Positions 23,489 to 37,824 of a DNA stretch of 64,000 nt are shown one piece after another; the first letter of the stretch is position 1; each line of letters begins with the position of its first letter. This DNA comes from Tigriopus japonicus (lineage: Eukaryota > Arthropoda > Copepoda > Harpacticoida > Harpacticidae). The notes under the pieces are model-generated. The model saw nothing but the letters and a program-made list of their open reading frames with translations, had not been told where the DNA came from and did no database searches. The translations under genes and the position numbers were made by a program. The DNA lies in the NCBI GenBank assembly GCA_010645155.1, contig JAAGOF010000095.1, positions 181,629 to 245,628 on the forward strand, read 5' to 3'.

Positions 23489-24037
23489 GTGATGATGGCA
23501 AGCTTGAAGTGTTGCCCTAAGATCCACTTCTCCGGAAAACCCCTCTTTCCAAACCCTCTTCTTCAATTCTCAAGACTGGCCTTGCCCGAGCAAGGTCAGC
23601 GTGAGCAAAGAATTGTTTTTCACTTTCAAGGGCGCAGAATCGGACAATTCACAGAGGAGAAAAGTTCAATGGATCCACTTGGTATTTTGTGGGGAGGAGG
23701 ATGCCGAAAAGTGACCCATGTGTGCCATGTGGCACTCGTTTCGAGATCTCAAGATTTGGACGGAAAGAGTCGCGGATTAACCTTGAATCCCTTGAATCTG
23801 GTGGCATTGGGAAAGATACACAACTACCGCACAACTTTTACTTTTCTAGTGAACCCCCTGCTCCTCTTCGATTGGAACGACGACCGGACCTGGAAAGTCT
23901 TTGAAAGAGAAATAGAGACAGAAGAGAATAAACACGTTCTCATATCTAGGGTATCCAAACAACCGAGATTCGTTGACTCTGGGGGATCGTCGTGTGTGTC
24001 CGCGTTGAACGTACTATACAGGGTTGTCACGAATTAG
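23489..24037 (+). CDS. Unrecognised 182-codon ORF
   Basis: The longest ORF outside the recognised genes. It has an ATG start and no frame interruption, but its translation (for example HVCHVALVSRSQDLDGKSRG) shows no domain, signal peptide or repeat that I recognise. Overlapping open frames exist on both strands in the same block, and one ORF of this length is roughly what chance allows in 64 kb. Treat as hypothetical. Confidence 0.12.
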   Translation: MMMASLKCCPKIHFSGKPLFPNPLLQFSRLALPEQGQREQRIVFHFQGRRIGQFTEEKSSMDPLGILWGGGCRKVTHVCHVALVSRSQDLDGKSRGLTLNPLNLVALGKIHNYRTTFTFLVNPLLLFDWNDDRTWKVFEREIETEENKHVLISRVSKQPRFVDSGGSSCVSALNVLYRVVTN

Positions 24038-25826
24038 AGACCCATACCAAAGCAAAACAAAAATCACTCGCGACGAATCATGTTTTATTATCATTCTGTA
24101 CTGATATCAATTGAAAAAAAGACAGTTTTAGGTAAAATCAGGTGGACTATTTTTGAAATCACTTGACTCGTTATATAACTAAGATGTTGTTTTCAAGAAC
24201 AACTCCCCTACCCAAGACGATTTGAAGGACTGATATCGCTGGAATTCATTAGACGTTGGAAACAAAGTGTTGGGTAGGGCCTCAAGTTAACTCAACTCCA
24301 TTGTCTCCTTCTGTCATTACGGATCTACCATCAAAGTTATGGGGACTCTAATTTAAAGCAACCCTGTACAGTATATGCAGTGTTTGATCTGATGCGTTAA
24401 CCTATATGCCGTCATTGCTCCGGTAGATGCATGGGTGAATCTCGGGAAACGAATTGATCATCGCTATCCACTAGATAAGTGTATGTACAGGATCTCTCTG
24501 AGAAATGACGACTTCCCCAATGTCGAGTCAAAGGCCATTACACGTTGTTCTGATGATTTTTTGCGTCAACGAGGAAAACCTCGTTATCTCAATCCGATCC
24601 AATCAACATTACGAGTTGACAGATCTATCACGACAATATTTATGCATCAACAGTCTGACTGTCCAAAGGTGTCGACGTTTGTACGAGAAGTGTTGGAATG
24701 ACGATGCTCCTCCATTGTTCGTGACCTTTACATTGTACGACACTCGAGCCTAATGAGGTCCAAGTTTCGTTAAGGATCCTTTTTCGGCCTTCATTAGACC
24801 AGATTAACGGTCCAAGCCAACGAGGCTAAACATTGAGCCAGCAGCACCCTTAAAGATGAGTCGACCGTGTTAAGATTCGACTCATATTACTAAAGGCTAG
24901 CATGTAAGCTAAGCACCTGCAAGCCTGACAAAGCGTGGATTAGACGCACGTACATATGTAGTCGTGACTTTTTGGGTGATGGACCCGGAGGAAAGAAAGG
25001 GTAATATTCCACTTGTGCCAACTCATTTGGGACGGCTGTTTGTGTATGTACAAACACTCTCTGGATCGTTTTACATATTATCATCCAGCCTTTGGGACTC
25101 TTTGACATCGCACTTGGTTAGTTGAGATGGGCATAGACATTCTTTACAGTGGTATAAAAAACTTTGGAGGCGTTGACAATGCATAATTGCCCTTTTTCGC
25201 CCGCCAGGAACTGCCAGGAAGTGGCGTGATATTCCAATGAAAGTGTCTCATTTGGGGCGACAACAAAAAGCGAGTGTGGAGAACAAGTTTCAAACACGTT
25301 GTTGGGTCATAAACACAAGTTGTTGAGGCGGGCGCTTTATTGGTTGGGAAAATTAAAAAAAAAATACGGGCTCTCTTAAAGGGACCTTAAAACCCATGCC
25401 ACCAAAAATAATGCGGAAGACGATGCTGAGGAAACAGTGTGAATGTGGTGGATCAAGTTAGCCAAGAATAGCGTCACTGGATGGAATCTCCAGGACGATC
25501 AAATTTGGCAAGATTTCGGTCTTGGATGCGGAATTCTTCCGGAGAAGAGAGCTCTGGATTATGTTGCATTGGCTGTCAGTATTGCCGACGAAAACGAATT
25601 GTTTTGGCATGCAATTTAGCACGACTTCTTGACATGTTATTTTTGCTCGTTGGAAGTAAATCCCGTCCCAATGAGAAATGATTCCTCGAAATGAGATGGA
25701 TCATTGGTGCGGCTTTGGGAGATTTTTTCCCCACTTCTGCTTGCTTGTCGATGGGAATGCATTTATTTTCCGGGCTGCCATTGGCTGTCCACACCACGAC
25801 AAACTCGATTGGGCTCGAGCTAGTAA

Positions 25827-25849
25827 GAATAATAATAATAATAATAATT
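25827..25849. repeat. (AAT)n microsatellite
   Basis: Seven to eight uninterrupted AAT units in non-coding sequence. Confidence 0.9.
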
Positions 25850-28800
25850 CGTCGACGGACTCACTCACCAACGTTAACGTGAAGAGTTATTGCAGTCATA
25901 ATGTCCCTTGTAGGAGAAAAACTTGTCATCATCACCATCATCTAGCTCAAATGGGAAGCTAGCCAATGGGTGCTGCAACGAGGATGGATTCCGATGAAAA
26001 TGCATGAAATGTGGACATTTTTGATTCTCTTTAAGGCCAACGCCGATCCAGTGTATAGCAAAGCCAACGAAAGTCCACATCAAAGATCGACGGACTACCG
26101 ACCCATGGGTGACATATTGGCAATGCGAAGCAAGGACGAATGAATGAATAACATTTCTGAATTGTCTCTATTGACTTAATAAGATGAAAGAGAGAGGCCT
26201 TTGATGTAAAGCAAACAAATACGGACACACACACGAGGATATATCCTCTGAGATAAGGCCAATTGACTGGCCAATATCGCTCCTAGGTGTCCTTTTATAA
26301 GGTTGTCAAGCAATACAGGTTCCGTAGAATTGTCCACGTTCACGTCAAAAAAATATACATTCACACCAATCAAGCGTACTTTGGAAGAAGGCTTTCCACA
26401 AATTTCGTGTGGTCCTCTGCCACTGAAGAGGATTTCTGGAACCAACAAATGGCATGCCGAGCAAGCCAGAACCAAAGTCGATTTCCCAGTCCCAACCAAT
26501 TATTATGGCGTTCTCTCTCCAGAATTGCACGCACTCTCAATCATGAAATGAAGACTTGATTGAGCTCGTGTCCAGGATCGGGATGGAGACCGTTTGCTGG
26601 ATCCAGAGCGTGGCCATTTGCAAATTGTTTTGGCGGTCCCGAAAATGTCAAACCCCCCCTGCTAACCGCGTTTGGGTCCAATCGTGTTTTTCGTGGGTCA
26701 CTCAGACTTTGATGAGTGAGCGGTGACCTGAAATTCTCACATGATTGAGTACGAACTTGACAATTTGCCCACAATTCACGACAGATGCTTCTTAAGAGGA
26801 GGGGGGAAAAGCCACTTTGATGTCTTGTTGCTCAAAGGATCTGCCCCAAAACACGTTGTCTCACCCGGTTTCCCCCCAATCTAACAACTCAGCCTTTTTG
26901 GGTCAGGAGTTGGGGCCAAATTTTGTCACGGATCATTGTTACCTTTCTCGGCTTGTGAGGCAACGAAAATTTGCAGACTGTCAAATCTGCATGGAAAAGC
27001 CTTATTTTACAAATACTCATCATTGGAACTGGAATTTAGAGCGAGCGAATTCCCAAGAGAGTACTTGTCAGAGACCCAGGGATTTCTTATTTCAATCTGG
27101 GCTCCAAATTTGAAATGCTTTGAAGATGGAAATGTGACATCTGCTTCACAGAAGAGAAACAAAAACTAGGCCATTGAAAGAGACATTTCAAAGTTAGATT
27201 GCTTTAGAAATATCCACTTTAGAGGAACTGTCATTTTCAGCTTTGTTTTTTCCCATCTATCTAAACCATGTTACACCAAACCTGTTTTTTCTTACAAAGG
27301 ACATTACTAAACTTTCAAAGCTACAAAAGTACTTAGAGGTATTCGTACTAGATCAGTCCCTAGGGAAATGTTTGGCAAAGACTCGAATATCCAACAGTTT
27401 GTCCTAACAACCTTTGGCACGATGGCTACCATTCCTTCTTTAAGGCTCATACATAATTTGTGCCCAACTAAAGAGCGATAAAGACGAAGATAGGACACAA
27501 AACGACTCGTGGATTAATAATGAGACAGCTATAACTCACTCAAATAACCTACCTGGACTTAGTCTCATCGCTTTTTGGTATTTATTCATCGATCAGGGCC
27601 GCTCCAGGTTATTTTTACACTTCTTTTTTCGCCTCGTTATAGATTTGGCCCATGTGTCAACGACATTCTCCATTTACCCCATGTATGTACTCGAGTTTGA
27701 CGCATTAACATACATACCTAAAACGAGATCTCCCAATCACCGTATTATTTTCCGTCTTGAAAGAAGTTGCATTCTCATGGACTAAACAAGGCTTAGGTGA
27801 AAATTTGACAACGTCGTTAAAATTTCAGGTTCGGGGTCTAAGTAATGATCTCTAACACAGATAACACCTTTCCAGGAATGTTTATTAGCCTTTTAGGGGG
27901 CGACTTCAGTTGGAAATGATCCTAGTTCTACTTTAAACCACGTGTATTTCAAGTCATACTCTTCAGATAGAAACATTGAAACGATTCCAGGAAGCTGGGA
28001 CGTGATTGACTACCCAAAGTCAATTTAATCCCACTCATGCATAGTCTAGGCCTTTTCCCATTCACGCACATGCGGACATACTCACATTCATTCGAGCATC
28101 TAGACCTGTTTCTGTGAGTGTGGTGGTCTCCGTACATACATGTTTACCATGTAAAATAAAGAGGAAGAGAGAGGGAAAGGCGAAAGTGGATCTTGGAACA
28201 AAACCAAGCCAGGTTGGTTCCATTTCTGCTAAGGACCACGAGGGGAACGAGGAAATGTGAATGAGAAATGAACTCACAATCAGGCAGCCTTGATCCAATG
28301 CAACACCTGGGATCGGATTCTGAAGCCTCCAATTGCATTGCATTTCGAGCAAAGCGAAGGGGACTTTGACGGACCCACAAGACCGTGATTAGTTTGGGAT
28401 TGGAGTGCCCACATGAACTGACCATTGGATTTCGGTCACGAATTTGGAATCAGTTCCATTGGCTTCCCATTGCTCGCAACTGAATAAACAGAGGGAAATG
28501 ATAGTTCGGAGGGAAACATGGGACGATAATGAAAAAATCTCGAGGCTCGAACGGTCTTTTTGATGCCAAAAGCCCTTGGGGGCTCAAAAATGCTTTTGAG
28601 TTTTTGGTCCTTCGACCCGTCTAAGGTCGAAATGATCGAGTTATTGGCTTATCGACCGATGACCTTATTGTTGCAAAGAGGGGGGGATAAAACGTCGGCT
28701 TTTTGGACCACCTTGGCTTACGTTCATCGATAATGGGGTGCCTCACAAATCTCAAAGTGGGGTCAAAGAAACAAGCCACGCTGGATTCCTCGGTGGTGGA

Positions 28801-31800
28801 TCTACTGTAGCTGCCCTTGAAAGTGTTCATCGTCGGCAAGTGGAACATTATCGGTTTTCGAAGTGTCCCTTCGATTTGGAGTAGCTTCAGGAACACGACA
28901 AATGGCACTTACTCCACGAGAAATTCATGCCTCATCCCGATGTGGATCAATTTTACCAAGTCTGACTCTTGTGGACTCTTGGACCACGATCCAAACTCGA
29001 AGGAACGCTCGAAATCAATGACGTGGAACCGACCAAACCATCTATCCATCCATGACACGGCCAATTTGAGGCCTAATGTTCCACAAAGGAATCTACTTGT
29101 CTTGCCAGATGGAATGGCTCTTTAATGAATCGAATTCCATATTCTATTCCAAAGTTTTGAGACCCAACATTGAACGTTAGCCTTGCCAGCGAAAACTCAA
29201 ATTTGAAGGACGACAGAATTGAAGAATCCAGACATTGCCTGAGCTTCAAAGCCTTTTAAGGAGTAATTGCTTGAAAGAGATTGAACTATGCGTTTGCCAT
29301 CTAGGAGAGATGATGCACTTTTGCAAGAGAAAAAACATTGATTTGACCATCTTCGGAGATTTTGTTCCCATTAAATCAGACACACAAAGATAAAGTTCCC
29401 TCGCTTCCGCTCTGGAACGTTTCTCCCTCTGTCAAAATCAGTTATGACTTTATTCTAAACATTGGAAATCAAAGTAAGCGATCAATATTTGAAGAAGACG
29501 TTCCAGGACTGGGATATTTAATGAACCCAAAAATGGCTCAAATTCATGGTAGTTTAAACTTACGATGATCCATTTTTCTTTTCATGTCAATTTTGATTTT
29601 CATGGACCACATGAAATGTGTCAGTAAAATGGGGTCCATAGCAAATTCCAACTTTCTTGCTTTTGACTTGAAATTTCAATTAAACACGTTCTTTTCTAAA
29701 TGTCTGTTTGTGAGCCTTTGACCAAGGTCACGATACCAAATGAAGGTTTGGCATCAGAGCGAGGTGAACATGTTTGAAATTTGAAGTTGATCCTGCGGTG
29801 CCAGGAAAAGTTCGTCTTTCTCTCTATCTCTGTCTTTCTGGCCTTGAACTTTCCGGTGTTTACTTTGACCTTAACCTTGAATCATTTTCAACCTGTTTAT
29901 CTGCTGCCTTTGTTTGTTGTGAAAACATAAATCCAAATCGAACTCGTCTCTCATCCGTTTGGGGTTTCCTATTTTCAGTACATGTTCATTTTAATCAGCC
30001 ATTTCCTTCCTGCCTTACAAAGAGCCAGCCTATTTTGAGTTTCAAAAAACAAAAAAGCAAGTGTTAAGATTTTTGTGTTTGGTAGAGAGCTTTTTTGTTG
30101 GCAGGTTTCAAATTTTGTTTCTAGCATTTTCCACGGTTGGTTCCCATTGCTGGAACACGTTCCTCCCTTGTCCCACATCTCATCCAAGATCAGCCGTCTT
30201 CACTTGGATCTTTGTGATGAAAAGAGACGTACATTCCTTTGAAATTATATTCACCAACCAGTCTCGAAATCCCAGCAACTTACAACCCTTCCTTTGTCTG
30301 ATTCGTGGATGTCCTTGGGTCGAGATCGTACGTTGAGTTGTTCTTAATTCCGTCAAAACAAGTTTTATATTCTCTTTTGGACTTTCACAACCTAAAAAAG
30401 AAGACTATTCTTGAATTTTCATTTCCAAGACATCGCTCTTCCGGTCAATCAAATGTGAGTCTGTAATTGGATTTTCAAGTCTGAGTGGGGGCATGTTAAA
30501 TTCATGGAATAGATACGATTTCTGACGAGACGGGGAAAAAACTTGAACTATTGGACATTCCGAGCTCCTTTTATCTTCCTCCCTTTTTCCATTTTTTGGG
30601 GGGAAAGTCGCTCTCTTTTAACTTCGTTCACTTCATTCAATCAAATGTCAGCTGTCACTCGAAAAACACCGGATTTTGAGCTAAAGGAGAAAAGCACAGA
30701 ACGAGACAAATGTGGGCATAACTCATGAAAATGTTCATTTCTTATTTGCGAATCGAGTTGGCAGAAAGAAAAGTTTCCTTTTTGATCGGTCAGTTCGGAA
30801 TCAGTTGAAAGGAGGAAGAAGCTACCTTTTTAGTACAAAAACACGGACACTTCTTTATTTCAAACTTGCTTTGTTATCGTAAAGAGAGCGTTTATTTGAG
30901 GTTTAGTCAACTTAGAAACCATACCCATTCAATCGGAGATTCACAGTTATTTATCGTCATTTAAAAAAGGATTGTCTTTAATTGGCGGTTAAAGCCCACC
31001 TTTGCCTTTTTTGTAGGTTTTTTTTTTGTGCTGTAACGGAAAAGAAATTGAAAATTGTGCCGATCTTGACTCCTTGACGTGTTAGTAGAAATTTCAAAGA
31101 TGAATGAGACGCCGAGGGTAAAAGAAAAGAGGGGAAAATGTTCAACACTCAATTTGAAATTAAAGCGTGGGTCAAAAAATGTTGGAAACTTGAAGCATAG
31201 ATCTTCAATTCCGACCAGAGACAACTTCCGTTCTCATTGGGTCAGACAGAACACAAGTACAAAACAATTTTCCGTGGGTGGACAAAGTCTGGAGAACTTT
31301 CAGATGACCTTAGACAATGGCCTTGATAGGGCCGGAGAAACAATTCCTCCCTGAGAAACGAAGCTAAAAGAAAATTCCTCAGAGACAAGTCCAAAGTATG
31401 TGAACATTTCTCGTTTGTGTTCCATGGAAAAGAACATGAAAATCCTTCTAAACTCCCTAGGGATCCTTTTCTATATTCGATCATGGAACAGTGTCCTCGT
31501 GCAATAGGAAAGAAAGAAGGAGGGAGAAAAAGAGGCCAGCAAGGCCATCTTCGTCTGATTCATGTGACGAAAAATGTATTTTTCGCACAAAGCATTGCTT
31601 CCCTTAAAAGGCTTGCAAGGTTCCAAATTGAGAGATTGGATCCATTTTCGTTTTTTTCGCAGTGGAATGCAGCCAAGCCCATTCCCAATATTTGAAAGTA
31701 CTAGATGGACGTCCAACTTGTCAATCATGGATCCCAAACGGAACTCGAAAACACTTTCAAAATCACGTTTTCCAATTCACCCATCCATTTTCTTGCCTAA

Positions 31801-34800
31801 AAGTGCAAATCATTGTGTCTTCTGAGCCCCCTGAAATGATTTCAAATATCTGAAACGTGTTTTTTTACCTACAAATTGTGTCTTATTACGATTCTTGTCG
31901 CTCAATTTGCAGACTTGGAAACACATCAAGTGGATTGTTGGCATATTTTCCCCAATAACAAACAATTATTCGCTCTGTTGATTGGGGAATTCAATTTCTA
32001 CAGCAACTTTTAGTCGGAAATGAATTGTAGCATTTGAATCTTCTTTGAAACGAGCATCATACTTGATCAGTTTGAGGACTTGATGAAAGAGAGAAGCAAG
32101 AAAATAAACCTCCTGGCATGGTGTAAAGAAGATTCTTTTTTCTTGACTCGAGTGTTCATGGCCCAAAGATTCAAAGATCTATCTATGTATAGTACTTTGG
32201 CCTGCTTTGGTTTGAGATGGTTTAGATGAGCAATGCACATTGACATAACAAGGGAGTCCAAGAACATGGGAAAACCAAACACTGGAGGGAATATTTTCCG
32301 GCAACCAGCCAACCATTAAGTGATGGCCTTTTTTCTCCCGCTCTCCTTTACATACAACACAAATACAGACAGACGAAATGACTACGTACATACAATAAAG
32401 CAGCTCTCTCTCGCATTTCGTTTCTTTCTCGTCGTCCATTTGGAGCCTTTCCTTGGCCATCTTTTGGAGTTCTCTGCTACGCACACAGTTGAGTCCGTTT
32501 TTAATGGACCCTAATCTTGTGCATGTATGTTAAAATAGTTGTTGAATTAGGGAAAATTCACGACTTCACAGTTTAGTTTGATTTTTCTGGGGACCCACTG
32601 AAAGGATTGTTTGAGAAGGAATGAATGTTTTTAAATACAGTCTCTTCCCGTGGACCGTTGTATTTAAAATAAAGAAAATAGCAAGAACTCAATTATATAT
32701 TTGGATAAGCTCAAATTTTTCAAAGGCAGGAAATAATCCCGCTTTTTCCTGAAATCCATAAAAACGTCAAAAATGTCATGAAAAGAGAGCCAAATGTTAA
32801 CGAAAAAAATGTAAATTTCCAGAACATTGCGCACAAAAGTTAAAAAAAAATCACTCAAAATCACGAAATTCTGGAAAATGCTCAAAATACTGAGAAAAAG
32901 TTACAAAATCAAGAGCCAAGTTGAAATTTTAGTTTTCTGCTCTCTAATGAATATCATTCCTAATCTTAGGAACTTCTGCTTCCAAGTTCAAGACACAGAG
33001 ACAACCCTTACTTGCTCTGAGTTTGGAAGACCCATTTTTGAGTTGACCTTTGTATTCCCGAGACAATCTTCTACAGAGTATGCAGCGATTTTGGGAGGTA
33101 ACGATTCTCAATCGACTTTTGCACTTTTGTGAAAAGTTTGATTTTGTTTGAAACCAGCTCCTCAAACCGATTGGGGAAAATTCGTACCCAGAAAACACTT
33201 AAAATCTTGCACGATTAAGCCAGAGGCATTTTAACAATCCTTCCTTTATATCAAGCCAGACTTTTAAAAACATTATTTTGTCATCAACCAATAAGGCTTG
33301 AAATCAATTGTTATAAGGATTAGGAGCTATACCACGAGTGCAGTTAAATTTCGGGTATAATCATAAAAAATAATAGCCAATAGTTTGATAAATGAACTCA
33401 TTTCCCTCAAGTTGAGCACCAAGAGTTGCATCAAAATGCTTGAACTAACTCATGCACTCAGACTTTATCACTGTAAAGAACGTATTTTAACATCCTCTCT
33501 AACCTATAAAATCCCTGGATAAGATGTTGACTCTTGTTTTGGGCAAAAAGCCGGCTGAAATGTAGGCTAACTGTTGGTGTGAGTTGGAAGGAACTCGCTC
33601 ACTCTGTACGTACTTAAATTGGATTAAGACCCAAAACTTTCAAACCTAATTTCCCAAGTTGGGGCGTGATCCCAAAACAACAGCGAACTTGTCAGGTTGA
33701 GTTCCAAGAGAAAGTTCGCTGTGCCTGGAAAGGACTAATCGTCCATTGTTATTCGAGTTCGTTTAGTCGAAAAGGCATCCTTCACGGTTCGAGCTGAATA
33801 CTAATCAAAGCTTGTACTGAGCAGTAGTAAGTCATTCTGTATATCTTTGATATATGCGTACCTATTCATCTGACGACAGAAATCCTGGTCTTGATATGAA
33901 GTTCTCCTCGGTGTGGACAAAAGATCTGATGCCAGACATTGTTAAGATCTCGGAGATGTATTCAAGGACACAACTCGAAAAGCTGAGCTCCACTTTCTAT
34001 CGCAAAAAAGACAGGAAAGCTACTGTCCTTGGCAGTAAAATCATCTCCAAAATCTATGATCTTGACTTTCCTGGTTAACGACAACCCACAACTGTTCCTG
34101 GCTTTAGTCGAAGTCTGTAAAGTAGCTATTAACCTACTAAACCCGGTAGGATTTCCGGCCAGTATTTCGAGGAACCTTCTTTCCCACAAAAGGGCTTCGA
34201 AAGGAAGAACTGAGGATGGAAAAAGTAAACATTTCTCTTTGTATTTTCGACTGTGTCCGTTCAATGTTCCAAGCTCAAGGAGATCCTCATTCTGCTGGCA
34301 CACTTTTTGGCCCTTGGATGTGTTCCTGGAAAACCTCCCAACAGCCCACCATTGCGAATCGTGTTGGCGGCGTATTATCGATGAAATGGCCGAGCTGCGA
34401 ACTAAATTTAACAGAGCCATAATTTATCATGAAACAGACCGGAAAACCCGCCTCGGAATCGACCGACCTACCGGCAGTTTAGTAGTTTGAGGGGGGAAAC
34501 GGATTCAGTCCAATCATGCCTCGCACCCTAACATAACATCAACTCGAGTCAAATCGACACGGGCAATATATTCCAGAAACACTCCTTGGGTGTCTGATCT
34601 CTTCCAGATAGGTAGATATAGTGCACTCGAAATGCGCCAGCAAGGCTCACCCAAAAAATAATTGAGTATTATGAAATTCGTCAGCCAGCAGGCAATGTCG
34701 TGGTTTTGAATATATACACCAAATCAGTAAATATGAATGTGACGCCTGATCAATTTCAGAGGAATGATTTACTGTTTGTAATGTAGCGTAATCGATGAAG

Positions 34801-37796
34801 TAGATGAAGGGAATCAGATTCAACAAAAGTAACATATGGCAAATGACAGATTTGTATTCAAAGAGAATGAATGACGGTGCACATATGACTTCAAGATGTC
34901 AAGATTATTTCAGCTGAACAAGTCTTTTTTTCTAAATCTCAAGTCCACAACCCGAAGGACATGGAATTCTCTTCTCAAACTTTCCCAAAGGACTTCAAAT
35001 TGATGGCTTGGAGGATTTGATCCTCCGACGAACGAGATATTCGCCTGATTTTCCAGTCGTCTGGAAAGTGAAAATGAAACGAACTCGGGAGCACATCAAC
35101 CTGATCCTGTGGTTTAAACTTGAGCCTAAATTTCACGAGAACGGCTAGGAGGAGGTCTTTTCATCAATTCACCTTGATGTCCTCTGATATTTCCCCCTCC
35201 CATCCAACCATAAACTACGAACTCGTTGGGGCGCTCTCACTCGTAAACGGGGAAAATTGGCTCGACTTTCGACTTTCAACGGGGACAACGGAGGCAAGCA
35301 GAAGACGAAAACTTCCCCGGAAAGTCAACAAATTTGTCACTCATTAGCAGAGAAGCCAGATGAGAGGGTGCAGAACAAGAAAAAGAAGAAGACATTCAGT
35401 CTAAAACGTTCAGAAATGACAAAGTGAGAGACACCAGGAACTTGATCCCACCCGTTCCTTCGAGCTTTTGGGGCTCTTCCAATGGAACTCCTCCTCTGGG
35501 ATCAACTTTGCACTCAGGAGCCATTATCATAAACAGACGTGGAACTTCTTTAATAATGACATGAGGTCCAACTCGAGTTATACTAGCCAAGAAAGTTTAA
35601 AAATCAGTTGTTGAAGACATTGTTCCAAGATTTTAGACTCTGGAAGCTCAAATACCGTGAACTGCGACCTCGAGATCCCAATGTGAGATCCTCAAGGCCG
35701 GTTTCCGCCAAGTATGAAGATAATGAAATTCATGGAAATGGATACAGATTGAATGAGATTATTCTTATTCACATTGGCCTGGTCCCCTCTACAGACCCTG
35801 GCAACCTCGGCATTGAATAAGGCACTAAAAATAAATATGGCTATGTGGTTTCGGGACTTGAAGGCTTTCAAAGGAGCCCTTCTTTGAGTCCCATATCTCT
35901 CTGGTCGGTTACAATTCTTTTCCTATTCACGGTCCATGGCCGTCTCTTCATGGGAAAATTTGGAACGAGAGACCATTCAAGGAACGCGCACAAACATTCA
36001 AATGTACAGGACATGCAGTACATATACTGGTGTGGTTCAGACGACTGGCACATGTTCCATGTGAAATATTGGCCGCCGCATCTGGTTTTGTCCGTTTGTT
36101 CCGAGTTTCGGTTGCTTTCTATTGGCCATTGTTGTCCAGAGATTTATTTGGGAACGACACGACAATCGAGGTCTCGGAATTCAAGACCCGGTAAACGTCG
36201 TGCCAAAAAATATGTGGAACAATTAAGGCACTTCCAATTACCTGGCTCAGTGAGAACCGTATTTCGAGTTTCGGCTTGGTTTGGTCTGAAAAGAAATGGA
36301 AATAAACCTTGAAAAAAAAACGGCATTGAAACGCTGAAAGGATAGTCTTTTATTTGCTTATATATTTTGGAGACTGCATGTTTGACAATTGAATGTGAAT
36401 TGTTGTGACAAAAAGTGGGAGTGTTAATTAGCTTCTCAAAATATCAGAAGCCTCTGCCATCTTGGATATTCGCAGTTTAAACGCTGGATGTCGCCTTTGG
36501 CAATTGGTTGGTAGTTGATTTATTGTCCGTTTTTTGTTGGTTGTCCATAATTTATATCTTGGCTTTTCCCGAAATGCGCGAGAAAATATTTATGGACTGC
36601 CTTTAAAGGAGTTCCTGTCAGAAGTGTTGAATTTCAAACAAAGGCACCGTGAAGACCTCACAATGGTTGTCACCCCCAATGAATTCAAGATTTCGTTGAT
36701 ATTGCTTTTTTGTACTGTGAACCTGTTTGGATTTGGAGTTTCTACTCTTTTCTCGACAAAGACAGATGCTTTCAATGGCCTTCATTGGAACTCGATGTAC
36801 AACGCGATTTCATTTAGTGATAAGGCTGCACATGTTTTTTTCTTTGGGAAAGCTTGACGCCAACTCAGAGGAACACTTTTTTTTCATTTCTTCTTCATTC
36901 TCAATCTTTTTCCCTCATCTTGATCTCGGAGTTTGGTGATCTCTTTCTCCACTCTGTCATTGCTTTGTGTTTTTTAATGGAGAAATTGCACCGTGAATGT
37001 TCCAACTTTCTTTTCAAGGCCAAACTCTTTTTGCCACTTACGAAAATGTGGAACAATGGACCATGTGCCCACTTGGAAAAGAGTGGAGGAAAAGGGAGGA
37101 TAATGGGAAGAAACGGCCAATTAGAGCGACTTGAAACATCCCAATGGTTCCATCTGCCAAGTGACCCACTCACTCCTCCAAAGTCAACTGGTTGTTGTTA
37201 CTAGTGATCATGATGGTAAATGGTGTACTATTGGGTCAAAGGGCTCATGGAGTCAACCAAAAACCGTAGTCTTATTCAACCCATCAATGACGTGGAACAC
37301 GCATGATTAGTCTCTCATCTGGAGGAGGATCCTGTTCCAAATCCGGTACAGAGAAAATGTTACTCGCCAATCCAATGATGCCTTCTGACATTTTAGGAAC
37401 AAGAAAGAGAGAGACTAAGAAGGGAAAGAGACCTTTCTTTTTCCCTAAATGATCTATTGAAGCGATTTAGTATTCTTTGTCCTGGGCGTGGAACAAGGTT
37501 CGCACGCACAGTGGTGCTTTCAATTCTCTTTGGACCTTGGTCTGGTAGGTAGGTACGTACGTACCTAGTGCTAAAACATGTCTGGTGTCTGTACTCTCGT
37601 AAGTGTGCTCTAGAGGGCCGATGGTCCACAAACAGGACCGACCGACATGGTCATTGTAACCAACGGTAACATCACATTTTGGACGGTTGTTGATATGCTA
37701 ATATATTTTATCCGCGTTCCATGTTCGTCGGTTTGGCATGTCGGATGACCCAAGTCCCTTCAATATGCATGATGGCACCAAGAGCCTACATACTTC

Positions 37797-37824
37797 AGCT
37801 ATCTATCTATCTATCTATCTATCT
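37797..37824. repeat. (CTAT)n microsatellite
   Basis: About seven tetranucleotide units, ending in CTCCATCT. Confidence 0.9.

Noticed and set aside
26176..26499. Minus-strand ORF starting MVGTGKSTLV, resembling a P-loop
   Set aside because: GTGKST lacks the glycine at the correct spacing for GxxxxGK[ST], the rest shows no ATPase motifs, and several overlapping frames are open in the same block.
33854..34490. Overlapping open frames of 74, 152 and 153 codons on both strands
   Set aside because: No recognisable domain, no matching splice sites, and opposite strands are open over the same bases; most likely chance in a GC-richer block.
35845..36312. 155-codon plus-strand ORF
   Set aside because: The translation shows no family or domain, codon use is not distinctive, and no neighbouring exon fits.
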